A DNA stretch of 32,993 bases from Anaerolineae bacterium (GTDB taxonomy: Bacteria > Chloroflexota > Anaerolineae > B4-G1 > SLSP01). The notes under the pieces were generated by a model, which worked only from the letters and a program-made list of their open reading frames with translations, did not search any database and was not told where the DNA came from. How positions within the stretch are numbered: position 1 is the stretch's first letter; each line of letters opens with the position of its first letter. This document shows, piece after piece, positions 23,153 through 31,483 of this stretch. The position numbers were made by a program, and so were the translations under genes. Where the stretch lies: contig PWVB01000134.1 of assembly GCA_003562365.1 (NCBI GenBank), forward strand, positions 1-32,993, in the 5' to 3' direction.

Positions 23153-25605
23153 TGAACCCCACCCCCAACGATTCCGTGCAGCGTATCGCGCTCGAGCTCA
23201 GCCTCAAGCCCTTCGGGCGCGATAACGGTGTGAGCTACGCGGCGCGCGCGCGCCAGGTCATCATGGCCTGGCGCCCGCTCTTGGAGGCCGCGTCCGAGGT
23301 GAGCTTTGTGCTCTGGGTGGCTGACGGGAGCGAAATCCTCGAGTGGCGCGGTGATATGGCACAGTCTCTGGAGTGGGCGCGCTACATCGGCTTCTGTAAC
23401 CGGGCATACGGCGTCTACGCCGCGGGTCACCATCCGCCCAGTCGGGATGCGATTCCCTATGCCGAGTCCCCGCGGCCGATGCGTTATGCAGATCTGCAGG
23501 AAATTGTCGCCGCCTTGCGCGCCGTGGGCGCCGAGCTGTTGGGGCGGCGTATCACCATCGGCGCCACCTTCGATCCGGGGCCGGAGTTCGCTGAGTCGCC
23601 CTTCAAATACGAGCGGCATCGAGAGATCATCGTGCCCCAGCGGGTGAGTGGTCGGCCTACCTTTCCTATGGCGGATGCGGGCGCGACCTTGGACGCCGAC
23701 CCTCAATCCTACGCGGCCTATCCGAAAGGGATCCCCCAGGGTGAACCCTTCGCCCTCTTCCTGGGTCGGCAGATCGCCGCTTTCTGCCGCGACCTTGACT
23801 TTGATTATGTCTGGCTCTCCAACGGCTTTGGCTTCTCCGCGGTGGCCTGGGACTACCTGGGCCCCGGATTTGACGGTGAACGCTTTCTGCCCGAGGCCCG
23901 TGCCGAACAGCTGACGCGCTTCAAGCGCGCGTGGGAGGCGCTGCACAGCGGTAATCCGGATGTGCCGATGGAAGTTCGCGGCTCTAACTTCGCTGCCGGG
24001 ATGGATATCGCCAAGGACGGTGTTGACTTTGCCTGGCTTTACGAGACAGGCTATATTCGCCTGCCGCCGCCTAACTCTCCGTGGGGGGTGCTCAACTTTG
24101 ACTACGGCTTGGAGATCGCCGGCTTTCTCTCCCGTGCAGTGCGCAGCCCGCGGGGGCAGTATCTCTTCCGCTACTATCCCAACGATCCGTGGTTCTGGCA
24201 AAATCCCTGGACTGACATTTTCTACGGCGAGGCCTACGACATCTACGTCCCGCTAGCCACCGGCGTCATCGGTGCGGCGGGGGAGATCACCACGCCGTCG
24301 GCAATCAACATCCTGACGGGAGACACCGAGTTCGGTGAGGTGGATCCGCTCACCGGTGTCCAAGTCGGGGCGCATATCCGCACGGCGCTGAGCCACCGGC
24401 CCGACGACGTGGGGTTGGTCACCTGGATCTATCCCTTTGAGGCTTACCATCAGCTCGCTGCGAGGGACGCTGCAGGGCAGGCCGAGGTCTTTTTCGGTGA
24501 CTGGTTCGTACGCAGCGCCATTAACAACGGCCTGCCCGTGGCGACGGTGGGCACGCCGGCGGCCTTCGATGCACGCGTTGGAAAGCCAGGACCTCCTCCT
24601 GAAACGGTGGCCTTCCTTCCCTCCGCCGCCGTTCACACCGCCGAGGGCGCCGCGCGGCTCCTGGCCTGGCTGGCTCGAGGCATCCCGGCGATCGTATACG
24701 GGCCGGCATCGTCGCTGCATCCTGCCCTTCTACGCCGCCTCGGTCTCGAGCTGGATGACCCGCTGCACGGCGAGATGGTGCTGCGGTGTCTCGATGGCCC
24801 GGGCGGTTTGCTGGTCCACGATCCAATCGGTTCGGCCGGCCCCATTCGGGCCAAGTTCGTGGGCGACCGGCAGGCAGGGGGCAAGGTCACCTTGCGCTAC
24901 AGCGTGGCAGCTGGTGCCGCGACGCGGGCCTACTGCGTCGCCTCTGCTGCTGCTGGTGACGGGTCGCTGATCTGGATTCGGGGCACCAACCCCTTCGAGA
25001 CCCGCCCCGACAAGACCCGGCTGGCGCTCAAACCGCGCCCGCGCGATGACCGCTGGTTTGACGCCAGCCGTCTGTGTGTTGAGGCCCTGGGTCGCCTCGG
25101 TTATACAATCGATGTCCTGGACGATCTGCCGCCACGAACAGGGTTGTCGCAGACGATGGAGCCGTCGCGGACGGTAGAGCCGTCCGCTGCGCTGATGCTT
25201 TTTGCGCGCCATGACAACGCCTGGTTTCTCAGCGGCTATAGTGCTGCGCCGGTGGGCTTTGCCAGGTTTCGTTTTCCCGCGGGGGCACCGATCTTCCATA
25301 CTACCTTTACCCGCATCGAGGATGGCGCGGCACACTACCCACTGGCCCGCACTATGCACCAAGAATGCCGGGTCTTCGTGCGCCAACGACGTGGCGTGGT
25401 GGGCTGTGATCCGCGGGCGCGAAACGAGCACCACCGGGTGCTGACGCTGCGGATCACGGGACTGGTGGATGCGACGGTGACATTCCTGCCCCCACCGGGG
25501 ATGGCGGTCACCTTTGAGCACGCCGGCAGGCAAACCCGCTTTTCGCCCAGCGAGACGTCCGTGTCACAGTCGGGCCTTTCCGGTGAGCTGTTGATCCACT
25601 GGTGA
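23152..25605 (+). CDS. Large protein of unknown function with glycoside-hydrolase-like layout, 817 aa
   Basis: I cannot assign a named family. The chain starts RIALELSLKPFGRDNG. Residues 20-430 look like a TIM barrel with many aromatic/acidic strand ends: SFVLWVADGSEILEW, GATFDPGPEFAESPF, FDYVWLSNGFGFSAVAWD, LFRYYPNDPWFWQNPWTD. Residues about 480-590 (FLPSAAVHTAEGAARLL, GIPAIVYGPASSL) resemble a Rossmann/GATase-like domain as in GH42 galactosidases. The C-terminal part, after a repeat-bearing linker (SQTMEPSRTVEPS), is beta-rich. No signal peptide. Its ATG overlaps the uxuA stop, so it is co-translated with a sugar-acid dehydratase. I infer a cytosolic glycoside-processing enzyme; the catalytic residues are not identified. 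Confidence 0.8.
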   Translation: MNPTPNDSVQRIALELSLKPFGRDNGVSYAARARQVIMAWRPLLEAASEVSFVLWVADGSEILEWRGDMAQSLEWARYIGFCNRAYGVYAAGHHPPSRDAIPYAESPRPMRYADLQEIVAALRAVGAELLGRRITIGATFDPGPEFAESPFKYERHREIIVPQRVSGRPTFPMADAGATLDADPQSYAAYPKGIPQGEPFALFLGRQIAAFCRDLDFDYVWLSNGFGFSAVAWDYLGPGFDGERFLPEARAEQLTRFKRAWEALHSGNPDVPMEVRGSNFAAGMDIAKDGVDFAWLYETGYIRLPPPNSPWGVLNFDYGLEIAGFLSRAVRSPRGQYLFRYYPNDPWFWQNPWTDIFYGEAYDIYVPLATGVIGAAGEITTPSAINILTGDTEFGEVDPLTGVQVGAHIRTALSHRPDDVGLVTWIYPFEAYHQLAARDAAGQAEVFFGDWFVRSAINNGLPVATVGTPAAFDARVGKPGPPPETVAFLPSAAVHTAEGAARLLAWLARGIPAIVYGPASSLHPALLRRLGLELDDPLHGEMVLRCLDGPGGLLVHDPIGSAGPIRAKFVGDRQAGGKVTLRYSVAAGAATRAYCVASAAAGDGSLIWIRGTNPFETRPDKTRLALKPRPRDDRWFDASRLCVEALGRLGYTIDVLDDLPPRTGLSQTMEPSRTVEPSAALMLFARHDNAWFLSGYSAAPVGFARFRFPAGAPIFHTTFTRIEDGAAHYPLARTMHQECRVFVRQRRGVVGCDPRARNEHHRVLTLRITGLVDATVTFLPPPGMAVTFEHAGRQTRFSPSETSVSQSGLSGELLIHW
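25141..25182. repeat. Imperfect 18-bp tandem repeat in the 817-aa gene
   Basis: TCGCAGACGATGGAGCCG is followed directly by TCGCGGACGGTAGAGCCG with three mismatches, then a partial third TCCGCTGCG. It encodes SQTMEPSRTVEPSAA in a predicted linker between domains. It is a third example of short in-frame or intergenic tandem units in this window. Confidence 0.75.
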
Positions 25606-25639
25606 CCGTCTTTATGATGTGACACGGAGGTTCGAGCTT

Positions 25640-27097
25640 ATGCGCAGGTTGAAGGCCGTTGCCCCACCGCAGGATCGCGCACAGGTCTTCGCGTCCAATC
25701 CGTACTACATCCAGTACCGTGGTCGCCCCATCTTCCTGGTGGGGTGCAACCAGGGTTGGACGGCGTCATTGCAGAATCTGGATCATGATTATCGGGCGGA
25801 ATTCGACCGGTTGGCCGAGGTCGGGGGAAATCTGGTGCGCATCACGCCTTTTATCTGTCCCAAAGTCGACGCTGCGGAGCGCTTCGATGATCGAGCGAAC
25901 AACCTGCCTTGGCGGCGAGAGGGCCGGCGTTATCGTCTGGATCTGGCACGTGGTGGGGGCAATCCACGCTTCTGGGATCGGTTGGCCGAGTTGGTAAGGT
26001 ATGCATACGAGCGCGATGTCCTGATCTCCTTTGAGTATTGGGACCTCTATGGGCCGGCACGGGGGCCGGGGGGCAATCTAGACTTCAAGACACCGCCTGG
26101 TGACCGTTGGAGCGCTCATCCCTTTTTCCCCGGCAACAGCCCCGATCTGATCGGTGAGGAGCAACTGCCCGCAGCGACCCATATGAAGTATATCGCCTTC
26201 TGCCGCCCGGTGACCCGGGGGGGCTACGATGCGGCCTTACGGCTTCAGCGGCAATACGTGCGGCGCCTCTTGGACACGCTGAGCCCCTATCCTAATGTAA
26301 TCTACTGCATGGTCAATGAGACCTCGGCCGAGAAATCCTGGAGTGATTACTGGTTGACCTACACGCACCAGTACTTCAGGGATGTCTGGGACGGCGCGCC
26401 CCATCTGGCCGGCGAGATGCCGCGCGAGTTCTCCTTCACCGAGAACTTCACGGTTGAAGCGATGATCGCTGACCCTCGCTATGACTTTGCCGATGCCTCG
26501 CAATACTATACTGGAAGTGGGCTGGTTGAGATGCGGAAGGTGAAGGACAACCTGGTTCGTTTTCGCGCTTACTGCGAGGCGGCCGGCTACGTCAAGCCGT
26601 TGACGTGTATGAAGGTCTACAATCGCCTCGCCGCCGAGGTGCTGTGGATGCGGCTGCTGGCAGGGTCGGCGTCGGCACGCTTTCATCGTGTCTTGAACAG
26701 CAACTACCAACCGACTGAGGATCTCGCCGATCTGGCGCGGCGGCAACTCGGCTTCGTCGGTTGCCTGGCCTCTTTCCTGCAAGAGACTGGATTCAGCCCT
26801 TGGGAGATGCGGCCCGACCACGATGTGGTCTTGGCCACTCAGCAGGTTGACGAGGTGCTGGCGATGTCGGCCCCGGACCGCCGGGCCTGTGCGGTTCTGG
26901 CCTTCAGCGAATCTCGTCACCCGGATCGTCAGATTACGTTGGCTCTGCCGGTTCATCCGACAAGGGCTTTCTGGCTGGATCCTGCCACGGGCACAAGGAC
27001 CGCCGCGGTGTCGGTTTGTGGCGATGATGTAGGCCAGGTGACCTGGCGCCTGCCCATGGCCTTCGAGCAAGCCGTACTCTATTGTGTTGTTGAGTGA
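25640..27097 (+). CDS. Putative GH-A clan glycoside hydrolase (DUF4038/apiosidase-like), 485 aa
   Basis: The N-terminus FASNPYYIQYRGRPIFLVGCNQGW and FDRLAEVGGNLVRITPF are typical of GH-A-clan barrels of the DUF4038/collagen-binding-associated type. NVIYCMVNETSAEKSW places an Asn-Glu pair at the end of strand 4, the usual acid/base position. A small C-terminal beta domain, HPTRAFWLDPATGTRTAAV, resembles the putative collagen-binding domain that follows such barrels. No signal peptide; probably cytosolic. ATG 25640 has GGAGG 9 nt upstream and is preferred to GTG 25619. It lies 34 nt after the 817-aa gene, in the same operon. Substrate unknown. Confidence 0.78.
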   Translation: MRRLKAVAPPQDRAQVFASNPYYIQYRGRPIFLVGCNQGWTASLQNLDHDYRAEFDRLAEVGGNLVRITPFICPKVDAAERFDDRANNLPWRREGRRYRLDLARGGGNPRFWDRLAELVRYAYERDVLISFEYWDLYGPARGPGGNLDFKTPPGDRWSAHPFFPGNSPDLIGEEQLPAATHMKYIAFCRPVTRGGYDAALRLQRQYVRRLLDTLSPYPNVIYCMVNETSAEKSWSDYWLTYTHQYFRDVWDGAPHLAGEMPREFSFTENFTVEAMIADPRYDFADASQYYTGSGLVEMRKVKDNLVRFRAYCEAAGYVKPLTCMKVYNRLAAEVLWMRLLAGSASARFHRVLNSNYQPTEDLADLARRQLGFVGCLASFLQETGFSPWEMRPDHDVVLATQQVDEVLAMSAPDRRACAVLAFSESRHPDRQITLALPVHPTRAFWLDPATGTRTAAVSVCGDDVGQVTWRLPMAFEQAVLYCVVE

Positions 27098-27126
27098 TGC
27101 GCCAATTGGCTAGTTAGGAGGAAGAG

Positions 27127-28143
27127 ATGCAGGCCTTAAGAAAAGCGGCCGCGGGCGTCGGCCACGTCGAGCTGTGTGCGGTGCCCGAGCCGGAGATCGG
27201 TCCCCAAGACGTGCTGATGAAGGTCTATGCCGCCGGTGTGTGCGGGAGCGACCTGCTGATCCAGGAGGACCGCCACTTCTACGAGGCGCCGGTGACGCTG
27301 GGACACGAGTTCTCCGGGGTCGCCTCCCAGGTGGGCGAGGCCGTCACGCGCGTCAAGGAAGGCGACAAATTCGTGGCCGATATCGAGTGTGGACCAGGCC
27401 GCTGGCTGGGGGTCACCGTCGATGGGGCGTATGCGCCCTACATGCGCGTGCCGGAGCACGTCATCTATCGGATTCCGGATCATGTCTCCCTTGACCACGC
27501 CTGTCTGGCCGAGCCGATCGTCGCAACCCACCATTGGATCCAGGAGCGCGCTCAGGTTAAGGTCGGGGATGATGTAGTGGTCGTTGGCCCTGGTCCGATG
27601 GGCATCATGGGCTGCCATTACGCCAAGGTCTGTGGTGCCCGGCGGGTTTTTCTCATCGGCCTCAAGAGCGACGCAGGACGGCTGCAGATCGGCAAGCAGA
27701 TGGGCGCCGATTACGTCCTTTACTCTGAGGAGGACCCTGACAAGGTGGTGCTGGACGTCACGGGCGGCAAGGGTGCCGAGGTGGTTCTGGAGTGCTCGGC
27801 CAGCGAGATGGGGGTTCGTCATGCCCTCGATTGTGCGCGCAAAGCTTATGAGGGGCCCGGGGGCAAGGGCGTGGTGGTCTTCATCAGCCTTTGGGGGCAG
27901 AAGCTCTCCATCAACCTGGATGAGATCAGCCTTGGCCAGCTTGACATTCGCGGCAGCTGGAGCTGGAATGGGCCCGAGACGTGGGAAAGCGCTGTCGACT
28001 TGCTGGATCGCGGCGTTTTCGATCTTGATCCACTGATCACCGCTCACTACATGCTCGATGAATGGGAGACTGCCTTCGCCAACCTGCGCGCCAAGCGGGA
28101 TGTCAAGGCCCTCATTCATCCCAACGGCAGGGGATGGGAATAG
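27127..28143 (+). CDS. Zinc-dependent MDR dehydrogenase lacking the structural-zinc lobe
   Basis: A 338-aa medium-chain dehydrogenase of the sorbitol/threonine/L-idonate dehydrogenase group. Catalytic zinc ligands are in place: Cys39 in GVCGSD, His60-Glu61 in GHEFSG and Glu129 in LAEP. The coenzyme fold has GPGPMGIMG near residue 155. The usual CGxCxxCxxGxxxxC lobe is absent: VADIECGPGRWLGVTVDGAYA joins the flanks directly, with only one Cys. It likely oxidises a sugar acid or polyol with NAD(P). AGGAGG precedes ATG 27127; 29 nt after the previous gene. Supports a pathway that oxidises a sugar before or after dehydration by the UxuA homologue. Confidence 0.88.
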   Translation: MQALRKAAAGVGHVELCAVPEPEIGPQDVLMKVYAAGVCGSDLLIQEDRHFYEAPVTLGHEFSGVASQVGEAVTRVKEGDKFVADIECGPGRWLGVTVDGAYAPYMRVPEHVIYRIPDHVSLDHACLAEPIVATHHWIQERAQVKVGDDVVVVGPGPMGIMGCHYAKVCGARRVFLIGLKSDAGRLQIGKQMGADYVLYSEEDPDKVVLDVTGGKGAEVVLECSASEMGVRHALDCARKAYEGPGGKGVVVFISLWGQKLSINLDEISLGQLDIRGSWSWNGPETWESAVDLLDRGVFDLDPLITAHYMLDEWETAFANLRAKRDVKALIHPNGRGWE

Positions 28144-28167
28144 GCAAATATGACGAGGAGGTGCCAA

Positions 28168-29094
28168 ATGCGACCGCTGAGCAAGGTTGCGCCTGACTGG
28201 TGGGACTACACGACGCTGGACCGCGAGATTCTGGATGATGCGGCCCGCCTGACGCCGGAGGATCTCTTGGCGCTCAGCAGGCCCGGATTCCAGGTGGTTT
28301 TCTATGATACGCTAGAGGACTTCTACCTTGCCGAGGCTCTGGAATATGTCACTGCCTGGCGGCAGGCGACAGAGGCGACGCCCGCCGGAATCTGTGGCCC
28401 GATCGGCCCGACGGAGCAGCTGCCTCTGGTGGCGCGGCTGGTGAATGTCCTGGAGCTGGATCTGCGCCACGCACACTTCTGGGCGATGGATGAATGGATT
28501 GTGGAGGGTCAGGAGGTTCCCGTGAGCCATCCGCTGAGCTTCGAACGGGCCAACCGCGCCCTCTGCTTCGATCGGATCCAGCCCCACCTGCGCATGCCCG
28601 AAGAGAACCTGCATTTCCCCAAGGCCGACCTGACATCCTATAAAGCCAGCTGGGAGCAGGCACGTTGCGTTGTGATGCAGGGGGGGCAAGGAGAGGTAAA
28701 GCACTGGGCCTTCAACGACCCGCCAAAGCGACGGGCATCCTATCGGGAGACGCCGCCCAGCCCGGCTGAGTATCGTGAGCTGACGGCCCGGGTGGTCGAT
28801 CTGCATCCTATCACGCTGATCCAGAACGCGCGGACCTCGGGTGGTGGCGTGGTGCAGAATGTGCCCAGCCAGGCGTTGACGGTAGGGCCGGTCGAGACCT
28901 GGAAGGCCGAGAAGGTTTCCATCTGGCACGCTGGCGCTCACGACAATCCCTTTGGTATGCGGCTCACCACGTTGATGATCGGCAAGCAGGTGCCTGACAG
29001 CGCTGTGCCGATGTCGCTGCTGGCAGACCATCCCGACGTGCAGTTTAATTTCTATCGGGGCGGTATCGGCACCTGCGAAGCCGAGATGCACTGA
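28168..29094 (+). CDS. NagB-like glucosamine-6-phosphate deaminase/isomerase family protein, altered active site
   Basis: A 308-aa protein of the NagB/RpiA/6-phosphogluconolactonase-like group. GPIGPTEQ stands for the phosphate loop; [10 protein letters not shown] contains the general-base Asp (about 108) as in Nag[20 protein letters not shown] corresponds to GxGxDGHIAFNEP. Here the DGH Asp is replaced (VKH) and the Glu is Asp, while the His (about 179) remains. A long N-terminal extension and a C-terminal segment [12 protein letters not shown] are unlike E. coli NagB. Start chosen at ATG 28168 with GAGGAGGT upstream. Beside a deacetylase, it suggests amino-sugar isomerisation/deamination or a lactone step. 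Confidence 0.75.
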   Translation: MRPLSKVAPDWWDYTTLDREILDDAARLTPEDLLALSRPGFQVVFYDTLEDFYLAEALEYVTAWRQATEATPAGICGPIGPTEQLPLVARLVNVLELDLRHAHFWAMDEWIVEGQEVPVSHPLSFERANRALCFDRIQPHLRMPEENLHFPKADLTSYKASWEQARCVVMQGGQGEVKHWAFNDPPKRRASYRETPPSPAEYRELTARVVDLHPITLIQNARTSGGGVVQNVPSQALTVGPVETWKAEKVSIWHAGAHDNPFGMRLTTLMIGKQVPDSAVPMSLLADHPDVQFNFYRGGIGTCEAEMH

Positions 29095-29107
29095 CGGAGG
29101 TAGCGTG

Positions 29108-29887
29108 ATGACGAAGCAGCGGCGGGCCTTCGCGGTCGCGGCACACCCCGATGACATCGAGTTCTTGATGTCGGGTACTTTGATGCTGTTGGGACGCGCC
29201 GGCTATGAGCTGCACACCATGACCATCGCCAACGGATCTTGTGGGACGGCGCATCTGAGCCGTGAGGCCATCGTGCGCATCCGTGAGGCCGAGGCGCAAG
29301 CGGCGGCCGCCTCCATCGGCGCGCAGCACCACGATAGCCTGGTTGACGACCTGGCCATCTTCTACGAGCCGCAGCTGCTGGCTCGCGTCGCCGCGGTGAT
29401 GCGCGAGGTCGCCCCGGAGATCCTATTGCTCCCCTCCCCCGTGGACTATATGGAGGACCACCAGAACGCAGCGCGCCTGGGCGTCACGGCTGCCTTCGGG
29501 CGCGGCATGCCCAACTTCGCCACCGCCCCGCTCCGCCCGCCTGTGGATCAAGCCATCACCCTCTACCACGCCCAGCCCCATGGTAACCGTGATCCGCTGC
29601 GACAGTTGATCGTTCCGGAGATCGCCGTTGACGTCACCGACCTGATGGCCGAGAAGCGGGCGATGCTGGCACATCATGCGAGCCAGAAGCGCTGGCTGGA
29701 TCAGACCCAGGGCATGGACTCCTACCTCGACGCGATGAGCACGATCTGCCGGGAGATCGGCGAGCTCTCCGGGCGCTTCACCTATGCCGAGGGCTGGCGC
29801 CGGCGGCTGCACTTCGGCTTCTGTGCTGCCGAGGCCGACCCGCTTTCGGCGGCCTTAGGTGAGCGGGCCTGGATGCTTCCGACCTGA
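29108..29887 (+). CDS. PIG-L/LmbE-type N-acetyl deacetylase
   Basis: A 259-aa zinc deacetylase. VAAHPDDIEFLMSGTL gives the diagnostic HPDD motif (zinc His and catalytic Asp), and DYMEDHQNAARLG supplies the second zinc His. Family members remove acetyl groups from GlcNAc-containing substrates (GlcNAc-PI, GlcNAc-inositol, bacillithiol precursors) or small amides. No signal peptide. GGAGG lies 7 nt before ATG 29108 (the track GTG 29105 is only 4 nt away). It is the last gene of the operon, 13 nt after the NagB-like gene; the pairing points to deacetylation and then processing of an amino sugar. Confidence 0.9.
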   Translation: MTKQRRAFAVAAHPDDIEFLMSGTLMLLGRAGYELHTMTIANGSCGTAHLSREAIVRIREAEAQAAAASIGAQHHDSLVDDLAIFYEPQLLARVAAVMREVAPEILLLPSPVDYMEDHQNAARLGVTAAFGRGMPNFATAPLRPPVDQAITLYHAQPHGNRDPLRQLIVPEIAVDVTDLMAEKRAMLAHHASQKRWLDQTQGMDSYLDAMSTICREIGELSGRFTYAEGWRRRLHFGFCAAEADPLSAALGERAWMLPT

Positions 29888-29935
29888 GGTACAGTCGACT
29901 CTAGATCAGAGCCGTCTTGCTGAGGTGATCAGGCC

Positions 29936-31459
29936 TCACCAGCGTTTGATGTGCTGATTCTCCACCGCGGCACGGCCGTGAAGATTGGCTTCACCGGGCA
30001 TGGGCCAGCGCATCGTCGTATGCCGGGCCCGGGTGCGGCGGTAGCCGGCGTTCCAGTAGGTGCTGCTGGCGAGCCAGCTGAGTAGGTCGAGCTGTAGGCG
30101 TGTTTTGACCTCTGCGTAGGTCGGATCGTCCCAGCGGTTGAGCAGCTCGTTGGGATCGGCTTGCAGGTCGTAGAGCTCGCCGGCCTCCTGTCCGATGTAG
30201 GTAACGAGCTTGTGCGTGGGGCTGCGCATCATAATCTGGTAGTTATCCTCGCAGAAGACATAAGGATGCGGTGGGCCTGCCTCACCCATCAGGTAGGGTA
30301 GCAGCGAGCGCCCCTCGAAGTAGGTGGGGATCGCGATCCCAGCGGCCTCCAGCAGAGTGGGGCCGATGTCGAGCAACGAGACGAGGTCGGTGACCGTACT
30401 GGGCTGCGTCCCTTGTGTTTCAGCCCGGCGATCCCAGATGATCAGCGGCACGTGGACGACAGGGTCGTACATCAGCCACTTATAGGCCATTGCGTGGTCG
30501 CCGAGCATCTCACCGTGGTCGGAACAGAAGACCACCAGGCTGTTGTCCAGGTAGCTCCGCGCCTCCAGCGCGTCCAGCACGCGCCCAATCTGCTCGTCCA
30601 CCGTGGTGATCTTGGCGTAATAGTGCCGCCGCATCTCGGTGATCTGCTCCGTTGTCGCGCCCTCCAGGTCGATCTGAGACTCATGCCAGGTGGTAGCGTG
30701 GTGTTCGCGGATACGAGCTTGTTGGGGGGGCTTCTCCGTCAGCTCGCCCTCGCGCCAGGTGGCCGACGGCAAGTCGCGGCCCTCGTAGAGTTTCAGATGA
30801 CGCGGCAGGGGATCCCAGGGCTCGTGGGGGCCGGTGAACCCCACCTGCAGAAAGAGCGGGCGCTCACCGCGGTGGCTGCGGATCCAGGCCACCGCGGAGT
30901 TGCCGATGAAGACATCACTGTGCAGGTGCTCGTCGAGGTGCCACGGGACTCCTTGGTGACGGTCCAGCCACTCGGGATCCGACTGGTTACGGGCGTTGGG
31001 GCGTTCGATACCGTGGAGGCTCAGGTAGCGGCCCCAATCGTCGTCAGCACCGCCCTGGGCTGCCGTCAGGTTCGTGGGGTTCTCGACGATCACCCGCTCG
31101 TGGAATCCCCCTGGTACGTCCCGCGGGCTGAAGTGCATTTTGCCGATGCTGGCGCACCAGTAGCCGGCGTCAGCAAGATCCTCAACCCAGTTGCGGTGCT
31201 TGGCCCAGGGGTCGAAGCTGTAGACGCCGGTGGTATGGGGCCACATCCCAGTGAACATCGCGGCCCGCGACGCGACGCAGGTCGCGCCGGGAGAGTAGGC
31301 CTGGCGGAAGGAGACTCCGGCCTGGACCAGGCGGTCTTGGTTAGGTGTGATCATGTGATGGTGGCCCCATGCAGCGATGGTGTCAAAGCGCTGCTGGTCG
31401 GTCATAATCAGGATCAAGCTGGGACGATTAGGATCCGCGGCTGTGCGACTATCTGCCAT
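29936..31459 (-). CDS. Type-I formylglycine sulfatase (CxAxR motif)
   Basis: A 507-aa arylsulfatase-family enzyme that hydrolyses sulfate esters. LILIMTDQQRFDTI gives the first metal Asp; GATCVASRAAMFTG contains the formylglycine site Cys61 in C-V-A-S-R; IGKMHFSP and TGPHEPWDP carry active-site Lys/His; FCSDHGEMLGDH gives the second metal pair. The CxAxR variant, rather than CxPxR, is one typically matured by radical-SAM anSME enzymes in anaerobes. No signal peptide, so a cytosolic enzyme acting on imported sulfated sugars. AGGAGG precedes the ATG. It lies 24 nt downstream of an MFS gene on the same strand, so transport and desulfation are probably co-expressed. Confidence 0.92.
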   Translation of the reverse strand: MADSRTAADPNRPSLILIMTDQQRFDTIAAWGHHHMITPNQDRLVQAGVSFRQAYSPGATCVASRAAMFTGMWPHTTGVYSFDPWAKHRNWVEDLADAGYWCASIGKMHFSPRDVPGGFHERVIVENPTNLTAAQGGADDDWGRYLSLHGIERPNARNQSDPEWLDRHQGVPWHLDEHLHSDVFIGNSAVAWIRSHRGERPLFLQVGFTGPHEPWDPLPRHLKLYEGRDLPSATWREGELTEKPPQQARIREHHATTWHESQIDLEGATTEQITEMRRHYYAKITTVDEQIGRVLDALEARSYLDNSLVVFCSDHGEMLGDHAMAYKWLMYDPVVHVPLIIWDRRAETQGTQPSTVTDLVSLLDIGPTLLEAAGIAIPTYFEGRSLLPYLMGEAGPPHPYVFCEDNYQIMMRSPTHKLVTYIGQEAGELYDLQADPNELLNRWDDPTYAEVKTRLQLDLLSWLASSTYWNAGYRRTRARHTTMRWPMPGEANLHGRAAVENQHIKRW

Positions 31460-31483
31460 TTGCTGCCTCCTATCGGGATTGTC

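Noticed and set aside
27136-28167. Minus-strand ORF of 343 aa opposite the zinc dehydrogenase
   Set aside because: Antisense to a gene with intact catalytic zinc ligands and good ribosome-binding site; no motif of its own.
29888-29935. Terminator between the deacetylase and sulfatase genes
   Set aside because: Only a short imperfect stem (TGAGG paired with CCTCA) and no T-tract.
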